Shown in pieces: positions 52,030 through 60,438 of a DNA stretch of 64,000 nt; the first letter of the stretch is position 1; every line of letters starts with the position of its first letter. The stretch is from Pseudomonas chlororaphis subsp. piscium. Lineage in GTDB: Bacteria; Pseudomonadota; Gammaproteobacteria; Pseudomonadales; Pseudomonadaceae. Both the position numbers and the translations under genes were made by a program. Under the pieces are notes generated by a model, which worked only from the letters and a program-made list of their open reading frames with translations, made no database searches and was not told the DNA's origin. The stretch is taken from positions 5,208,001 through 5,272,000 of the forward strand of contig NZ_CP027707.1 in NCBI RefSeq assembly GCF_003850345.1, given 5' to 3'.

Positions 52030-52105
52030 TGGTGGGTGATGACGGGATCGAACCGCCGACCCTCTGCTTGTAAGGCAGATGCTCTCCCGGCTGAGCTAAT
52101 CACCC
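52030..52105 (-). tRNA. tRNA-Val (anticodon TAC), copy 2
   Basis: This matches copy 1 except for one base in the D-loop, where it reads AGCCGGGA instead of AGCTGGGA (position 17, base 52089). Acceptor, anticodon and T arms are unchanged. Confidence 0.97.
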
Positions 52106-52126
52106 TTCACGTTCGGTGTGGCGCGC

Positions 52127-52155
52127 ATTCTACGGAGCGTCCCCTACTCTGGCAA
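52127..52155 (-). promoter_or_regulatory. tRNA promoter (unit 2)
   Basis: On the minus strand TTGCCA and TAGAAT are separated by 17 bases, followed by a GC-rich discriminator (GCGCGCC) typical of promoters under stringent control. Confidence 0.75.
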
Positions 52156-52265
52156 GCACTTTTTAAAATAATTTTTTCAGGCCTTCCAAAGGCTTAGCGG
52201 AGGGTTGGCCTATGGAGCTGCGCGGAGAATAATGCCCCCCTTTGTATAAAGGAGAGATTCACCCC

Positions 52266-53186
52266 ATGTGGTTCAAGAACCTGCTTATCTATCGCCTGAC
52301 CCAAGATCTGCCCTTTGATGCTGAGGCGCTGGAAACCGCACTGGCCACCAAACTGGCGCGTCCATGTGCAAGCCAGGAGTTGACCACTTACGGTTTCGTC
52401 GCGCCGTTCGGCAAAGGCGAAGATGCGCCGCTGGTACACGTCAGCCAGGACTTCCTGCTGGTCGCCGCGCGCAAGGAAGAACGTATTCTGCCTGGCAGCG
52501 TGGTGCGCGACGCGGTCAAGGAAAAGGTCGAAGAGATCGAAGCCGAGCAAATGCGCAAGGTCTATAAAAAGGAACGCGACCAGATCAAGGATGAAATCAT
52601 CCAGGCGTTCCTGCCGCGCGCCTTTATCCGTCGCTCCTCGACTTTCGCTGCCATCGCGCCGAAGCAGGGCCTGATCCTGGTCAACTCGGCCAGCCCGAAA
52701 CGCGCCGAAGACCTGCTCTCCACCCTGCGCGAAGTGCTCGGTACCCTGCCGGTGCGTCCGCTGACCGTGAAGACTGCACCGACCGCGATCATGACCGACT
52801 GGGTGAAAACCCAACAAGCTGCCGACGACTTCTTCGTCCTCGACGAGTGCGAACTGCGCGACACCCACGAAGACGGCGGCATCGTCCGTTGCAAGCGCCA
52901 GGACCTGACCAGCGAAGAGATCCAGCTGCACCTGAGCACCGGCAAGGTGGTCACCCAACTGTCCCTGGCCTGGCAGGACAAACTGTCCTTCATGCTCGAC
53001 GACAAGATGACGGTCAAGCGCCTGAAGTTCGAAGACCTGCTGCAGGATCAGGCGGAACAGGACGGCGGCGACGAAGCCCTCGGCCAACTGGACGCCAGCT
53101 TCACCCTGATGATGCTGACCTTCGGCGATTTCCTCCCGGCGCTGTTCGAAGCCCTGGGTGGCGAAGAGATCCCACAAGGCATCTGA
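52266..53186 (+). CDS. rdgC: Recombination-associated protein RdgC
   Basis: RdgC forms a ring dimer on DNA and limits RecA activity. The 306-residue protein starts [18 protein letters not shown] and ends with a [12 protein letters not shown] stretch, both typical, and has the family's usual length. AAGGAG stands 16 bases before ATG 52266. It is the first plus-strand gene after the tRNA units. Confidence 0.97.
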   Translation: MWFKNLLIYRLTQDLPFDAEALETALATKLARPCASQELTTYGFVAPFGKGEDAPLVHVSQDFLLVAARKEERILPGSVVRDAVKEKVEEIEAEQMRKVYKKERDQIKDEIIQAFLPRAFIRRSSTFAAIAPKQGLILVNSASPKRAEDLLSTLREVLGTLPVRPLTVKTAPTAIMTDWVKTQQAADDFFVLDECELRDTHEDGGIVRCKRQDLTSEEIQLHLSTGKVVTQLSLAWQDKLSFMLDDKMTVKRLKFEDLLQDQAEQDGGDEALGQLDASFTLMMLTFGDFLPALFEALGGEEIPQGI

Positions 53187-53267
53187 CCTTAGTAGCAGCC
53201 AGCCGGCTGGCGACCGGCCGCATCCGGCCTTATCGCCAACCCGCTCGCTCCTGCAGGAGCAACACAG

Positions 53268-53293
53268 ACGCCACCGCTTTCGGTGGCGTTTTC
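53268..53293 (+). terminator. Rho-independent terminator after rdgC
   Basis: ACGCCACCG/CGGTGGCGT with a CTTT loop is followed by TTTTC. The next gene starts 20 bases later. Confidence 0.85.
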
Positions 53294-53312
53294 ATATAAG
53301 AAGGAACAGGCC

Positions 53313-54278
53313 ATGCGTGCACTGGCAGCATTAAGTCGTTTTGTCGGCAATACCTTTGCCTACTGGGTACTGATTTTCGCGGTGGTGGCGTTCCTGCAGC
53401 CGGGCTGGTTCATCGGCCTCAAGGGTGCCATCGTGCCGCTGCTGGGCCTGGTGATGTTCGGCATGGGCCTGACCCTGAAGCTCGAAGACTTCGCCGAAGT
53501 CGCCCGCCATCCATGGCGCGTGGCCCTGGGCGTGGTCGCGCACTTCGTGATCATGCCGGGCGTGGCCTGGTTGCTGTGCCAGGTATTTCACCTGCCGCCG
53601 GAAATCGCCGTCGGCGTGATTCTGGTCGGCTGCTGCCCGAGCGGTACTTCGTCCAACGTCATGACCTGGCTGGCCCGCGGTGACCTGGCGCTGTCGGTGG
53701 CGATCGCCGCCGTCACCACCCTGCTGGCGCCACTGCTGACCCCGGCCCTGATCTGGCTGCTGGCCTCGGCCTGGCTGCCGGTTTCGTTCATGGAACTGTT
53801 CTGGTCGATCCTGCAGGTGGTGCTGCTGCCGATCGTGCTCGGCGTAATCGCCCAGCGCGTGCTTGGCGACCGGATACGGCATGCGGTGGAAGTGTTGCCG
53901 CTGGTGTCAGTGGTCAGCATCGTGATCATCGTCACCGCGGTGGTGGCCGCCAGCCAGGCGAAAATCGCCGAGTCCGGCCTGCTGATCATGGCCGTGGTGA
54001 TGCTGCATAACAGCTTCGGTTACCTGCTGGGTTACTTCACCGGCCGCCTGTTCAAGCTGCCGTTGGCGCAACGCAAATCCCTGGCCCTGGAAGTCGGCAT
54101 GCAGAACTCCGGCCTCGGCGCCGCCCTGGCCAGCGCGCACTTCTCGCCGCTGGCGGCGGTGCCCAGCGCGCTGTTCAGCGTCTGGCACAACATTTCCGGG
54201 GCGCTGCTTTCCACCTGGTTCCGCCGCATGAGCGAAAAGGACGACCGCGCGCTGGCTGCCCAACAGGCGAGCGAATGA
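53313..54278 (+). CDS. Bile acid:sodium symporter (BASS) family transporter
   Basis: The 321-residue protein has about ten helices and BASS-family motifs: LVMFGMGLTLKLEDF (about 46-60), GCCPSGTSSNVMTWLARGDLALSV (about 109-132) and EVGMQNSGLGAALA (about 260-273). Members import organic anions with sodium. AAGGAAC lies before ATG 53313. Substrate unknown. Confidence 0.92.
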   Translation: MRALAALSRFVGNTFAYWVLIFAVVAFLQPGWFIGLKGAIVPLLGLVMFGMGLTLKLEDFAEVARHPWRVALGVVAHFVIMPGVAWLLCQVFHLPPEIAVGVILVGCCPSGTSSNVMTWLARGDLALSVAIAAVTTLLAPLLTPALIWLLASAWLPVSFMELFWSILQVVLLPIVLGVIAQRVLGDRIRHAVEVLPLVSVVSIVIIVTAVVAASQAKIAESGLLIMAVVMLHNSFGYLLGYFTGRLFKLPLAQRKSLALEVGMQNSGLGAALASAHFSPLAAVPSALFSVWHNISGALLSTWFRRMSEKDDRALAAQQASE

Positions 54279-54313
54279 GGAGAAACCTTGATCCCCGGAT
54301 TAATGATGGGCAC

Positions 54314-54319
54314 TATACT
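54314..54319 (+). promoter_or_regulatory. Likely -10 element of the guanidine exporter promoter
   Basis: TATACT lies eight bases before the first riboswitch hairpin. A clear -35 at proper distance is not seen (TTGATC is 20 bases upstream). Confidence 0.45.
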
Positions 54320-54326
54320 GCGCAAC

Positions 54327-54377
54327 GCGGGGACGACCCCGCGGCTCGATCGAGTCATTAATCTGGGGACGACCCCG
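54327..54377 (+). promoter_or_regulatory. Guanidine-II riboswitch (mini-ykkC)
   Basis: Two hairpins with the diagnostic ACGA loops, GCGGGG-ACGA-CCCCGC (54327-54342) and TGGGG-ACGA-CCCCG (54364-54377), lie about 20 bases apart, directly before the ribosome site of the SMR gene. This is the guanidine-II class, in which guanidinium binding to the two loops frees the ribosome binding site. Confidence 0.92.
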
Positions 54378-54396
54378 TCAATCGATGGAGGTCATC

Positions 54397-54714
54397 ATGT
54401 CCTGGATCATTCTGTTTTTCGCCGGCCTGTTTGAAGTGGGCTGGGCCGTCGGCCTCAAATACACCGACGGTTTCAGTCGCCCTCTCCCTACCGCCCTGAC
54501 CATCGCCGCCATGGCGGTCAGTCTCGGCCTGCTGGGGCTGGCCATGAAGGAACTGCCGCTGGGCACTGCCTATGCCATCTGGACCGGGGTCGGTGCGGTC
54601 GGCACGGTGATCGCCGGGATCATTCTGTTCGGTGAGTCCATGGCGCTGTTCCGCCTGGCCAGCGTGGCGCTGATCATTACCGGGCTGGTCGGCTTGAAAG
54701 TCAGCGCGGCCTGA
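54397..54714 (+). CDS. gdx: SMR-family guanidinium exporter (Gdx/SugE)
   Basis: The 105-residue protein with four helices has the SMR glutamate in [20 protein letters not shown] (Glu13) and the Gdx-type features [11 protein letters not shown] and [19 protein letters not shown]. Gdx proteins export guanidinium in exchange for protons. ATG 54397 follows GGAGG. The guanidine-II riboswitch in its leader agrees with this role. The older name is sugE. Confidence 0.95.
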   Translation: MSWIILFFAGLFEVGWAVGLKYTDGFSRPLPTALTIAAMAVSLGLLGLAMKELPLGTAYAIWTGVGAVGTVIAGIILFGESMALFRLASVALIITGLVGLKVSAA

Positions 54715-54746
54715 CCGGCTGGACAATACAAGCAAGCCCCCCTAAC

Positions 54747-54777
54747 AAAAAAGCCCACAACTCTGTGGGCGTTTTTA
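54747..54777. terminator. Bidirectional terminator
   Basis: GCCCACA/TGTGGGC with an ACTC loop has A residues on the left and T residues on the right, between the exporter and the convergent MFS-acyltransferase gene. Confidence 0.9.
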
Positions 54778-54791
54778 TAGGCGCTGGAAAC

Positions 54792-56666
54792 CTAGCGCAC
54801 GCTACCGCGCAGCTCGCCCACCAGGGTTTGCAAGCGGGCCGGTTCGGCACTGTCGGCCGTCACGGCCGAGCCCGCCACCAGGGTCACTCGCGACCACAGG
54901 CGGCGGAACAGCCCCTTGCTCGGATCGCGACTGAAGAAGCTGCCCCACAGCCCCTGCAACGCCAGCGGAATCACCGGCACCGGTGTCTCTTCGAGAATCC
55001 GCGTCAGCCCGCCCTTGAACTCATTGATCTCGCCATCGGCGGTCAGCTTGCCTTCCGGGAAGATGCACACCAGCTCGCCATCCTTGAGGTAGCGGGCAAT
55101 CTTGGTGAACGCCCTTTCGTAGATCTGGATGTCCTCGTTGCGCCCGGCAATCGGAATGGTCCCGGCGGTCCGGAAGATGAAGTTGAGCACCGGCAGGTTG
55201 TAGATCTTGTAATACATCACGAAACGAATCGGCCGCCGCACCGCGCCGCCGATCAGCAAGGCATCGACGAAGGACACGTGATTGCACACCAGCAACGCCG
55301 CGCCTTCGTCCGGGATCGCCTCCAGGTTGCGATGCTCGACCCGGTACATGGAATGGCTGAGCAGCCAGATAATGAAGCGCATGCTGAACTCGGGGACGAT
55401 CTTGAAGATGTAGGCGTTGACCGCGATGTTCAGCAGCGACACCACCAGGAACAGCTGCGGGATCGACAGCTTGGCCAGGCTCAGCAGCACGATCGAGACG
55501 ATCGCCGACACCACCATGAATAGCGCGTTGAGAATGTTGTTCGCGGCAATCACCCGCGCCCGCTCATGCTCCGGGGTCCGCGATTGAATCAGGGCGTACA
55601 GCGGCACGATGTAGAAACCGCCGAAGATGCCCAGGCCGAGAATATCGATCAGCACCCACCAGGCATGGCCATAACCGAGCACTTCGATCCAGCTGTAACC
55701 CGCCTCGCTCAGCGGAATCCCGCCGGAATGCCACCACAGCAGCAGGCCGAACACCGTCAGGCCGAACGAGCCAAAGGGCACCAGGCCGATCTCGACCTTA
55801 CGTCCCGAAAGCTTCTCGCAGAGCATGGAACCGGCGGCGATACCCACCGAGAACACGGTGAGGATCAGCGTGACCACCGTCTCGTCCCCGTGCATCCACT
55901 CCTTGGCGTAGGCCGGAATCTGCGTCAGGTAGATCGCCCCGACAAACCAGAACCACGAGTTGCCGACGATCGAGCGCGACACGGCCGGGGTCTGCCCCAG
56001 GCCCAGGCGCAAGGTGGCCCAGGACTGGCTGAAGATGTTCCAGTTCAGGCGCAGGTCCGGGGTGGCCGCCGCGGCTCGGGGAATGCTCCGGCTGGCGAGG
56101 TAACCGAGCACGGCGACGGCAATGATCGCCGTCGAGACGATGGGTGCGTAATGGGCGGAGGACATCATGATCCCGGCGCCAATGGTCCCGGCAAGAATCG
56201 CCAGGAAGGTGCCCATTTCCACCAGGCCATTGCCTCCCACCAGTTCTTCCTCCCGCAGCGCCTGGGGCAGGATCGAATATTTCACCGGGCCGAACAGCGC
56301 CGAGTGGGTGCCCATGGCAAACAGCGCCAGCAGCATCAGCGACAGGTGATCGAAGACAAACCCCACCGCCCCCACGGCCATGATCACGATCTCGCCGAGC
56401 TTGATCAGGCGGATCAACGCGTCCTTGGCGAACTTCTCGCCGAATTGCCCGGCCAGCGCCGAGAACAGGAAGAACGGCAGGATAAACAGCAAGGCGCAGA
56501 GGTTGACCCAGATCGAGCGGTCACCCTCGATGGCCAGCTTGTAGAGAATGGCGAGGATCAGCGACTGCTTGAAGATGTTGTCGTTGAACGCACCGAGGGA
56601 CTGGGTAATGAAGAACGGCAGGAAACGCCGCGTACGAAGCAAGGTGAACTGTGAGGGGTGACTCAT
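54792..56666 (-). CDS. LplT-like transporter fused to a PlsC acyltransferase
   Basis: The 624-residue protein starts with a 12-helix MFS unit like the lysophospholipid flippase LplT (FFITQSLGAFNDNIFKQSL at 18-36). It continues as a PlsC-type acyltransferase from about residue 425, with the NHVSFVD (HxxxxD) motif, FPEGKLT and VIPLAL. It would flip lysophospholipids inward and re-acylate them. The acyl-ACP synthetase (AMP-binding) domain found in E. coli Aas is missing. ATG 56666 is used. Confidence 0.92.
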   Translation of the reverse strand: MSHPSQFTLLRTRRFLPFFITQSLGAFNDNIFKQSLILAILYKLAIEGDRSIWVNLCALLFILPFFLFSALAGQFGEKFAKDALIRLIKLGEIVIMAVGAVGFVFDHLSLMLLALFAMGTHSALFGPVKYSILPQALREEELVGGNGLVEMGTFLAILAGTIGAGIMMSSAHYAPIVSTAIIAVAVLGYLASRSIPRAAAATPDLRLNWNIFSQSWATLRLGLGQTPAVSRSIVGNSWFWFVGAIYLTQIPAYAKEWMHGDETVVTLILTVFSVGIAAGSMLCEKLSGRKVEIGLVPFGSFGLTVFGLLLWWHSGGIPLSEAGYSWIEVLGYGHAWWVLIDILGLGIFGGFYIVPLYALIQSRTPEHERARVIAANNILNALFMVVSAIVSIVLLSLAKLSIPQLFLVVSLLNIAVNAYIFKIVPEFSMRFIIWLLSHSMYRVEHRNLEAIPDEGAALLVCNHVSFVDALLIGGAVRRPIRFVMYYKIYNLPVLNFIFRTAGTIPIAGRNEDIQIYERAFTKIARYLKDGELVCIFPEGKLTADGEINEFKGGLTRILEETPVPVIPLALQGLWGSFFSRDPSKGLFRRLWSRVTLVAGSAVTADSAEPARLQTLVGELRGSVR

Positions 56667-56750
56667 CTTCCATGTCCCTGAGTGGCTTGGATGCTGTTAT
56701 TGGATTATCGATCTTCGATCCAGGCCACAACCTTACCTAAAGTTCGCGGA

Positions 56751-57899
56751 TTATTTCGCTAATCCTGCGATACAAGGCGAAACGAACAACTCACCCCGAT
56801 AAGCGCCCTGCAGCGTGCGCTTGCCCACCAGCAGCCACATCAGTGCCAGCGCCAGGACCAACAGGCTGCCGAACACCGCGAAAAACGTCAGGTTCAGGGT
56901 GCTGGCCAGTTTCAGGGTGGTCAGGGCATAGACCCCCAGCGGGAAGGTGAACCCCCACCAGCCAAGGTTGAACGGAATGCCGTCGCGCAGGTAACGTAGG
57001 GTGATCAGCAACGCCGTCAGCATCCACCACAGGCCAAAACCCCACAGGGTGATACCGGCCACCAGCCCCAGGCCCTCGGCGATTTCGCCCACTCCGGCCA
57101 TGCCGTTGGCGGCAAAGATCGCCGGAGCGTCCGCACCCAGCAGCAACATGCCCAGGGCCCCCGTGCCGATCGGCCCCAGGGCCAGCCAGCTCGAGGCAGC
57201 CATGCTTTCGTGAGGCAGCTTATGCAGGGCCATGCGCAGCAGGAGAATGGTCAGGATGCTGAAAGCCACCGGCAACGAGAAGGCCCAGAGTACATAGCTG
57301 GTCACCAGCATCACCAGCTGCGAATGCGCGTCCAGCAGATGCGGCGCCAGCAGCCCGCCACTGGCGGCGGCGACTTCGGCCGCGACCACCGGTAACAGCC
57401 AAACCGCGGTCATCTGGTCGATACGGTGCTCCTGGCGGGTGAACATCATGTAGGGAATCAGCACCCCACAGGCCAGCGACAGCGCCACGTCCAGCCACCA
57501 CAGCAGCTCGGCCAGTTGCACCACGCCTTCGCCCCAGCGCGGTATGCCGAACAGCAGAAAACCGTTGATGATGGTGGCCAGGCCCATGGGGATGGTGCCG
57601 AAGAACATCGAGACCGTGGAATGCCCGAAAATCCGCCGGGCTTCGTCGAAGAACAATATCCAGCGTGCCGCATAGGCCGCGCTGAACACCACAAACAGCA
57701 CGATGGTGAACAGCCACAGCCCCTCGGCCAACAGGTGCAAGCCGGGGATCCGTAGCGGCAACTGGGCCAGCGCCAGGGCCAGTACGCCGGTGCCCATGGT
57801 GGCGGCGAACCAGTTGGGGGTGAACTGGCGGATGGCTTCGCGAGGATGCTGCAGCTGGCTCAAGGGCCGTCCGGTTCTGAGGGTGTTGGGGCATGTCAT
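56751..57899 (-). CDS. TDT/SLAC1-family transporter
   Basis: The 382-residue protein has ten helices and starts with REAIRQFTPNWFAATMGTGVLALALAQLP, the entry motif of tellurite-resistance/dicarboxylate transporters that include TehA, Mae1, Ssu1-like sulfite pumps and SLAC1. ATG 57899 has AGGAGA at good spacing. The upstream 57905-58006 is AT-rich and probably holds its promoter. Sulfite or a dicarboxylate is the likely substrate. Confidence 0.9.
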   Translation of the reverse strand: MTCPNTLRTGRPLSQLQHPREAIRQFTPNWFAATMGTGVLALALAQLPLRIPGLHLLAEGLWLFTIVLFVVFSAAYAARWILFFDEARRIFGHSTVSMFFGTIPMGLATIINGFLLFGIPRWGEGVVQLAELLWWLDVALSLACGVLIPYMMFTRQEHRIDQMTAVWLLPVVAAEVAAASGGLLAPHLLDAHSQLVMLVTSYVLWAFSLPVAFSILTILLLRMALHKLPHESMAASSWLALGPIGTGALGMLLLGADAPAIFAANGMAGVGEIAEGLGLVAGITLWGFGLWWMLTALLITLRYLRDGIPFNLGWWGFTFPLGVYALTTLKLASTLNLTFFAVFGSLLVLALALMWLLVGKRTLQGAYRGELFVSPCIAGLAK

Positions 57900-58006
57900 G
57901 GTGTGATCTCCTGTCCTCCAATGAGGTGGAGCCATGATAGAACCGGATCGAATATCTATATAACGGGTAATTTCTCTATCTGTTATCTGTTTTATAAATA
58001 TACGAA

Positions 58007-58318
58007 CTAGACACTGCCTTCGGTTTCCACCACCAGCACCCGCGCGGCGCCTTGCGGATGGGCCACATGCTCGGTGCCGACATCGGCGTAGAAGATGTCG
58101 CCCACTTCCAGCAGCACCGACTGTTCCAGGCCGTTCTCCCGATAGTGCATGCGCACCTGGCCATCGAGCACGACAAAGACTTCCTGCCCGTCGTTGGTGT
58201 GCCATTTATAAGGCTGGTCGGTCCAATGCAGGCGCGTGGTGATGCCATTCATGTTGGCGATATCCAGCGCTGCCCAGGCCCGCTCTCCGGTGAAGGTTTT
58301 ACTGCGAATGATCTTCAT
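58007..58318 (-). CDS. Single-domain cupin protein
   Basis: The 103-residue protein has cupin motif 1 (WHTNDGQEVFVVLDGQVRMH) and motif 2 (VGDIFYADVGTEHVAHPQG) with His and Glu metal ligands. Function unknown. It lies between the MFS gene and the TDT gene, all on the minus strand. Confidence 0.9.
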   Translation of the reverse strand: MKIIRSKTFTGERAWAALDIANMNGITTRLHWTDQPYKWHTNDGQEVFVVLDGQVRMHYRENGLEQSVLLEVGDIFYADVGTEHVAHPQGAARVLVVETEGSV

Positions 58319-58413
58319 CGATGCCCGCCGCTCCCAAGGCTGGCGCGCGCACCCTGCACGCGCCCGGTGTGCAGGCTAACCCAAGCCGGCGCCCGGATCA
58401 GCCACCACAGTGC

Positions 58414-59619
58414 TCAACTTTCCTGGGCGATACAGGCCTTGGCGGTTCGCTGACGCAACAGCCCCAGCAAGGCACCCAGGGACAACAGGATCAACACCGC
58501 GCCATAACCGTCGGTGGTCGCGATCAGGCCAAAACTGCGCGTCAGGTTTCCCGCCAGCAGGGACGGCAGGCAGAACGCCAGATAACTCAGCACATAAAAC
58601 GCCGACATCAACCCCGCCCGCTCATGGGGCAAGGCCAATGGCATCACACTGCGCAGGGCGCCGAGGAACCCGGAGCCAAAACCACCGCCTGTGACCAGGG
58701 TGCCGAGAAAGAACAGCGGCAGGCTGGCGGTGTGCACGGCGATGAGGATCAGGCTGATGCCGACGGCCAGCAGGCTCGCGCCCAGCCGCAGCACCTTGTC
58801 CGCCGGACGATGGCGCAGGGAAACAATCATCAGGGCACCGCTCAAAGTCAGCACCGCCACCAGGCCGCCACCGATCAGGTTCGAGGTCGAGCCCGTCGCG
58901 GTGCGCACCAGCGATGGCGCCAACGACAGAAAGAACCCGCCCACGGCCCACACCGCCACGTCCACCGGTAACGCCAGCCACAACGCCCGCCGCGCCTGGG
59001 GCGGCACATGCAGGGTGGGCCGCAGGGAAGCCCACACACCGGGCTGGGCACTGACCGTCTCCGGCAGGCGCCAGACGTACAGCGCCTGGGCGACAAACAG
59101 CACCAGCAGCAACCAGTAGGCCAATTGCAGCGGCAACGGTGCGTACTCCACCAGCAAGCCACTGCCCATCGCCCCGCACGCCATGCCCAGCAAAGGCGCC
59201 ACGCTGTTGACCAGCGGCCCCTGCTGTCGGTCGGTATCCAGCAGCGCCGCCCCCAGCACACTGGTGGCCATGCCGGTGGCGAAGCCCTGCATCACCCGGG
59301 CAGCAATCAGCCAGGCCACGCTGTCGGCCTGGATGAACAGCAGCATCGCCAGTATGTCCAGCAGCAGAGCCACGAAGATCACCGGCTTGCGCCCCAGATA
59401 ATCCGAAAGCGACCCCACGGTCAGCAACGCCGCCAACAGGCTCAAGGCGTAGACGCCGAAGATCAGGGTCAGGGTTGCCGAGGAGAATTGCAGCGCCTCC
59501 TGATACAGGTGATACATCGGCGTCGGCACACTGGAAGCAGCGAGAAAACTGAGTAAGGTGATCGCCAGAAACAGCAGTCTGGAGCGGTTTGACAGTGAAG
59601 AGTCGACAGGACTGGACAT
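58414..59619 (-). CDS. MFS transporter (drug efflux type)
   Basis: The 401-residue protein has 12 helices and the MFS signature GSLSDYLGRKPVIF between helices 2 and 3. The arrangement with the divergent TetR gene suggests an efflux pump under local repression. ATG 59619 follows GGAG at good distance; GTG 59625 is an alternative. Confidence 0.92.
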   Translation of the reverse strand: MSSPVDSSLSNRSRLLFLAITLLSFLAASSVPTPMYHLYQEALQFSSATLTLIFGVYALSLLAALLTVGSLSDYLGRKPVIFVALLLDILAMLLFIQADSVAWLIAARVMQGFATGMATSVLGAALLDTDRQQGPLVNSVAPLLGMACGAMGSGLLVEYAPLPLQLAYWLLLVLFVAQALYVWRLPETVSAQPGVWASLRPTLHVPPQARRALWLALPVDVAVWAVGGFFLSLAPSLVRTATGSTSNLIGGGLVAVLTLSGALMIVSLRHRPADKVLRLGASLLAVGISLILIAVHTASLPLFFLGTLVTGGGFGSGFLGALRSVMPLALPHERAGLMSAFYVLSYLAFCLPSLLAGNLTRSFGLIATTDGYGAVLILLSLGALLGLLRQRTAKACIAQES

Positions 59620-59710
59620 GGGCACGCTCCATTAAAGCTAACTTTTTGCTTTTGCGGAGTGTGCTACCGTCTCGCTCTTAAAGCAAATTCTTTGTGTTAA
59701 GGTTCGGTCC
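59620..59710. promoter_or_regulatory. Divergent MFS/TetR promoter region
   Basis: This 91-base gap is AT-rich and holds an interrupted inverted repeat, CTTAA (59680 region) to TTAAG before the TetR start, with an inner AAAG/CTTT pair. It is a plausible TetR operator, but half-site positions are not certain. Confidence 0.4.
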
Positions 59711-60256
59711 ATGGCTATTAAAGAAGGTTTACGCCCGGGCGGGCGCAGTGCCCGGGTGCAGGAATCCATCCACTCGGCAGTCCGTGAACTCCTCGAAGAA
59801 CAGGAGCGCTCGACCCTGACCGTGCCGCAAATCGCCGTTCGCGCCGGTGTGACGCCCTCGACCATCTACCGGCGCTGGGGCGACCTGTCGGCGCTGCTGG
59901 CGGATGTCGCCCTGGAACGCATGCGCCCGGACGGCGAACCGGCCGCCACCGGTAGCCTGCGCGGCGACCTGCGGGCCTGGGCCGAACAGTACCTCGACGA
60001 AATGAGCTCCGAACCCGGGCGCACCATGATGCGCGACGTGCAATGCAGCGCCACGCCCGGCTATTGCGTGAGCATTCTCAGCGGGCAATTGCAGATCATC
60101 CTCGATCGCCACCGGCACAGCGAAGCAGCCCTGCCCAGCCTTGATCGGCTACTGAACATGATGGTGGCGCCGACGGTGTTCCGCATCCTGTTTGCCGCGG
60201 AACCGCTCGAGGTAAAGGAACTGCATGAACTGATCGACATCGCGCTGCGGTCTTGA
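59711..60256 (+). CDS. TetR-family transcriptional regulator
   Basis: The 181-residue protein has an N-terminal TetR helix-turn-helix (LTVPQIAVRAGVTPSTIYRRWGDLSALLADV, about 36-66) and a helical ligand domain. It probably represses the divergent MFS gene. The REP-like palindrome GCGCTCCTGCAGGAGCGC (60267-60284) follows the gene. Confidence 0.93.
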   Translation: MAIKEGLRPGGRSARVQESIHSAVRELLEEQERSTLTVPQIAVRAGVTPSTIYRRWGDLSALLADVALERMRPDGEPAATGSLRGDLRAWAEQYLDEMSSEPGRTMMRDVQCSATPGYCVSILSGQLQIILDRHRHSEAALPSLDRLLNMMVAPTVFRILFAAEPLEVKELHELIDIALRS

Positions 60257-60438
60257 GGCCGTCATCGCGCTCCTGCAGGAGCGCGCCTGTTCAGGGTAAA
60301 GCCTGACAGTTAGCCCTCTTCCCCCCTGCGACACCTGGCCGCGCCAATACCTTGGTCGACACTGACGAACCCCGAACATCGTGCGAGACTGTCTGACCGG
60401 GCTGAAGCGCCCGGCGCGCCTTTATGTTCGGAGTTTCC

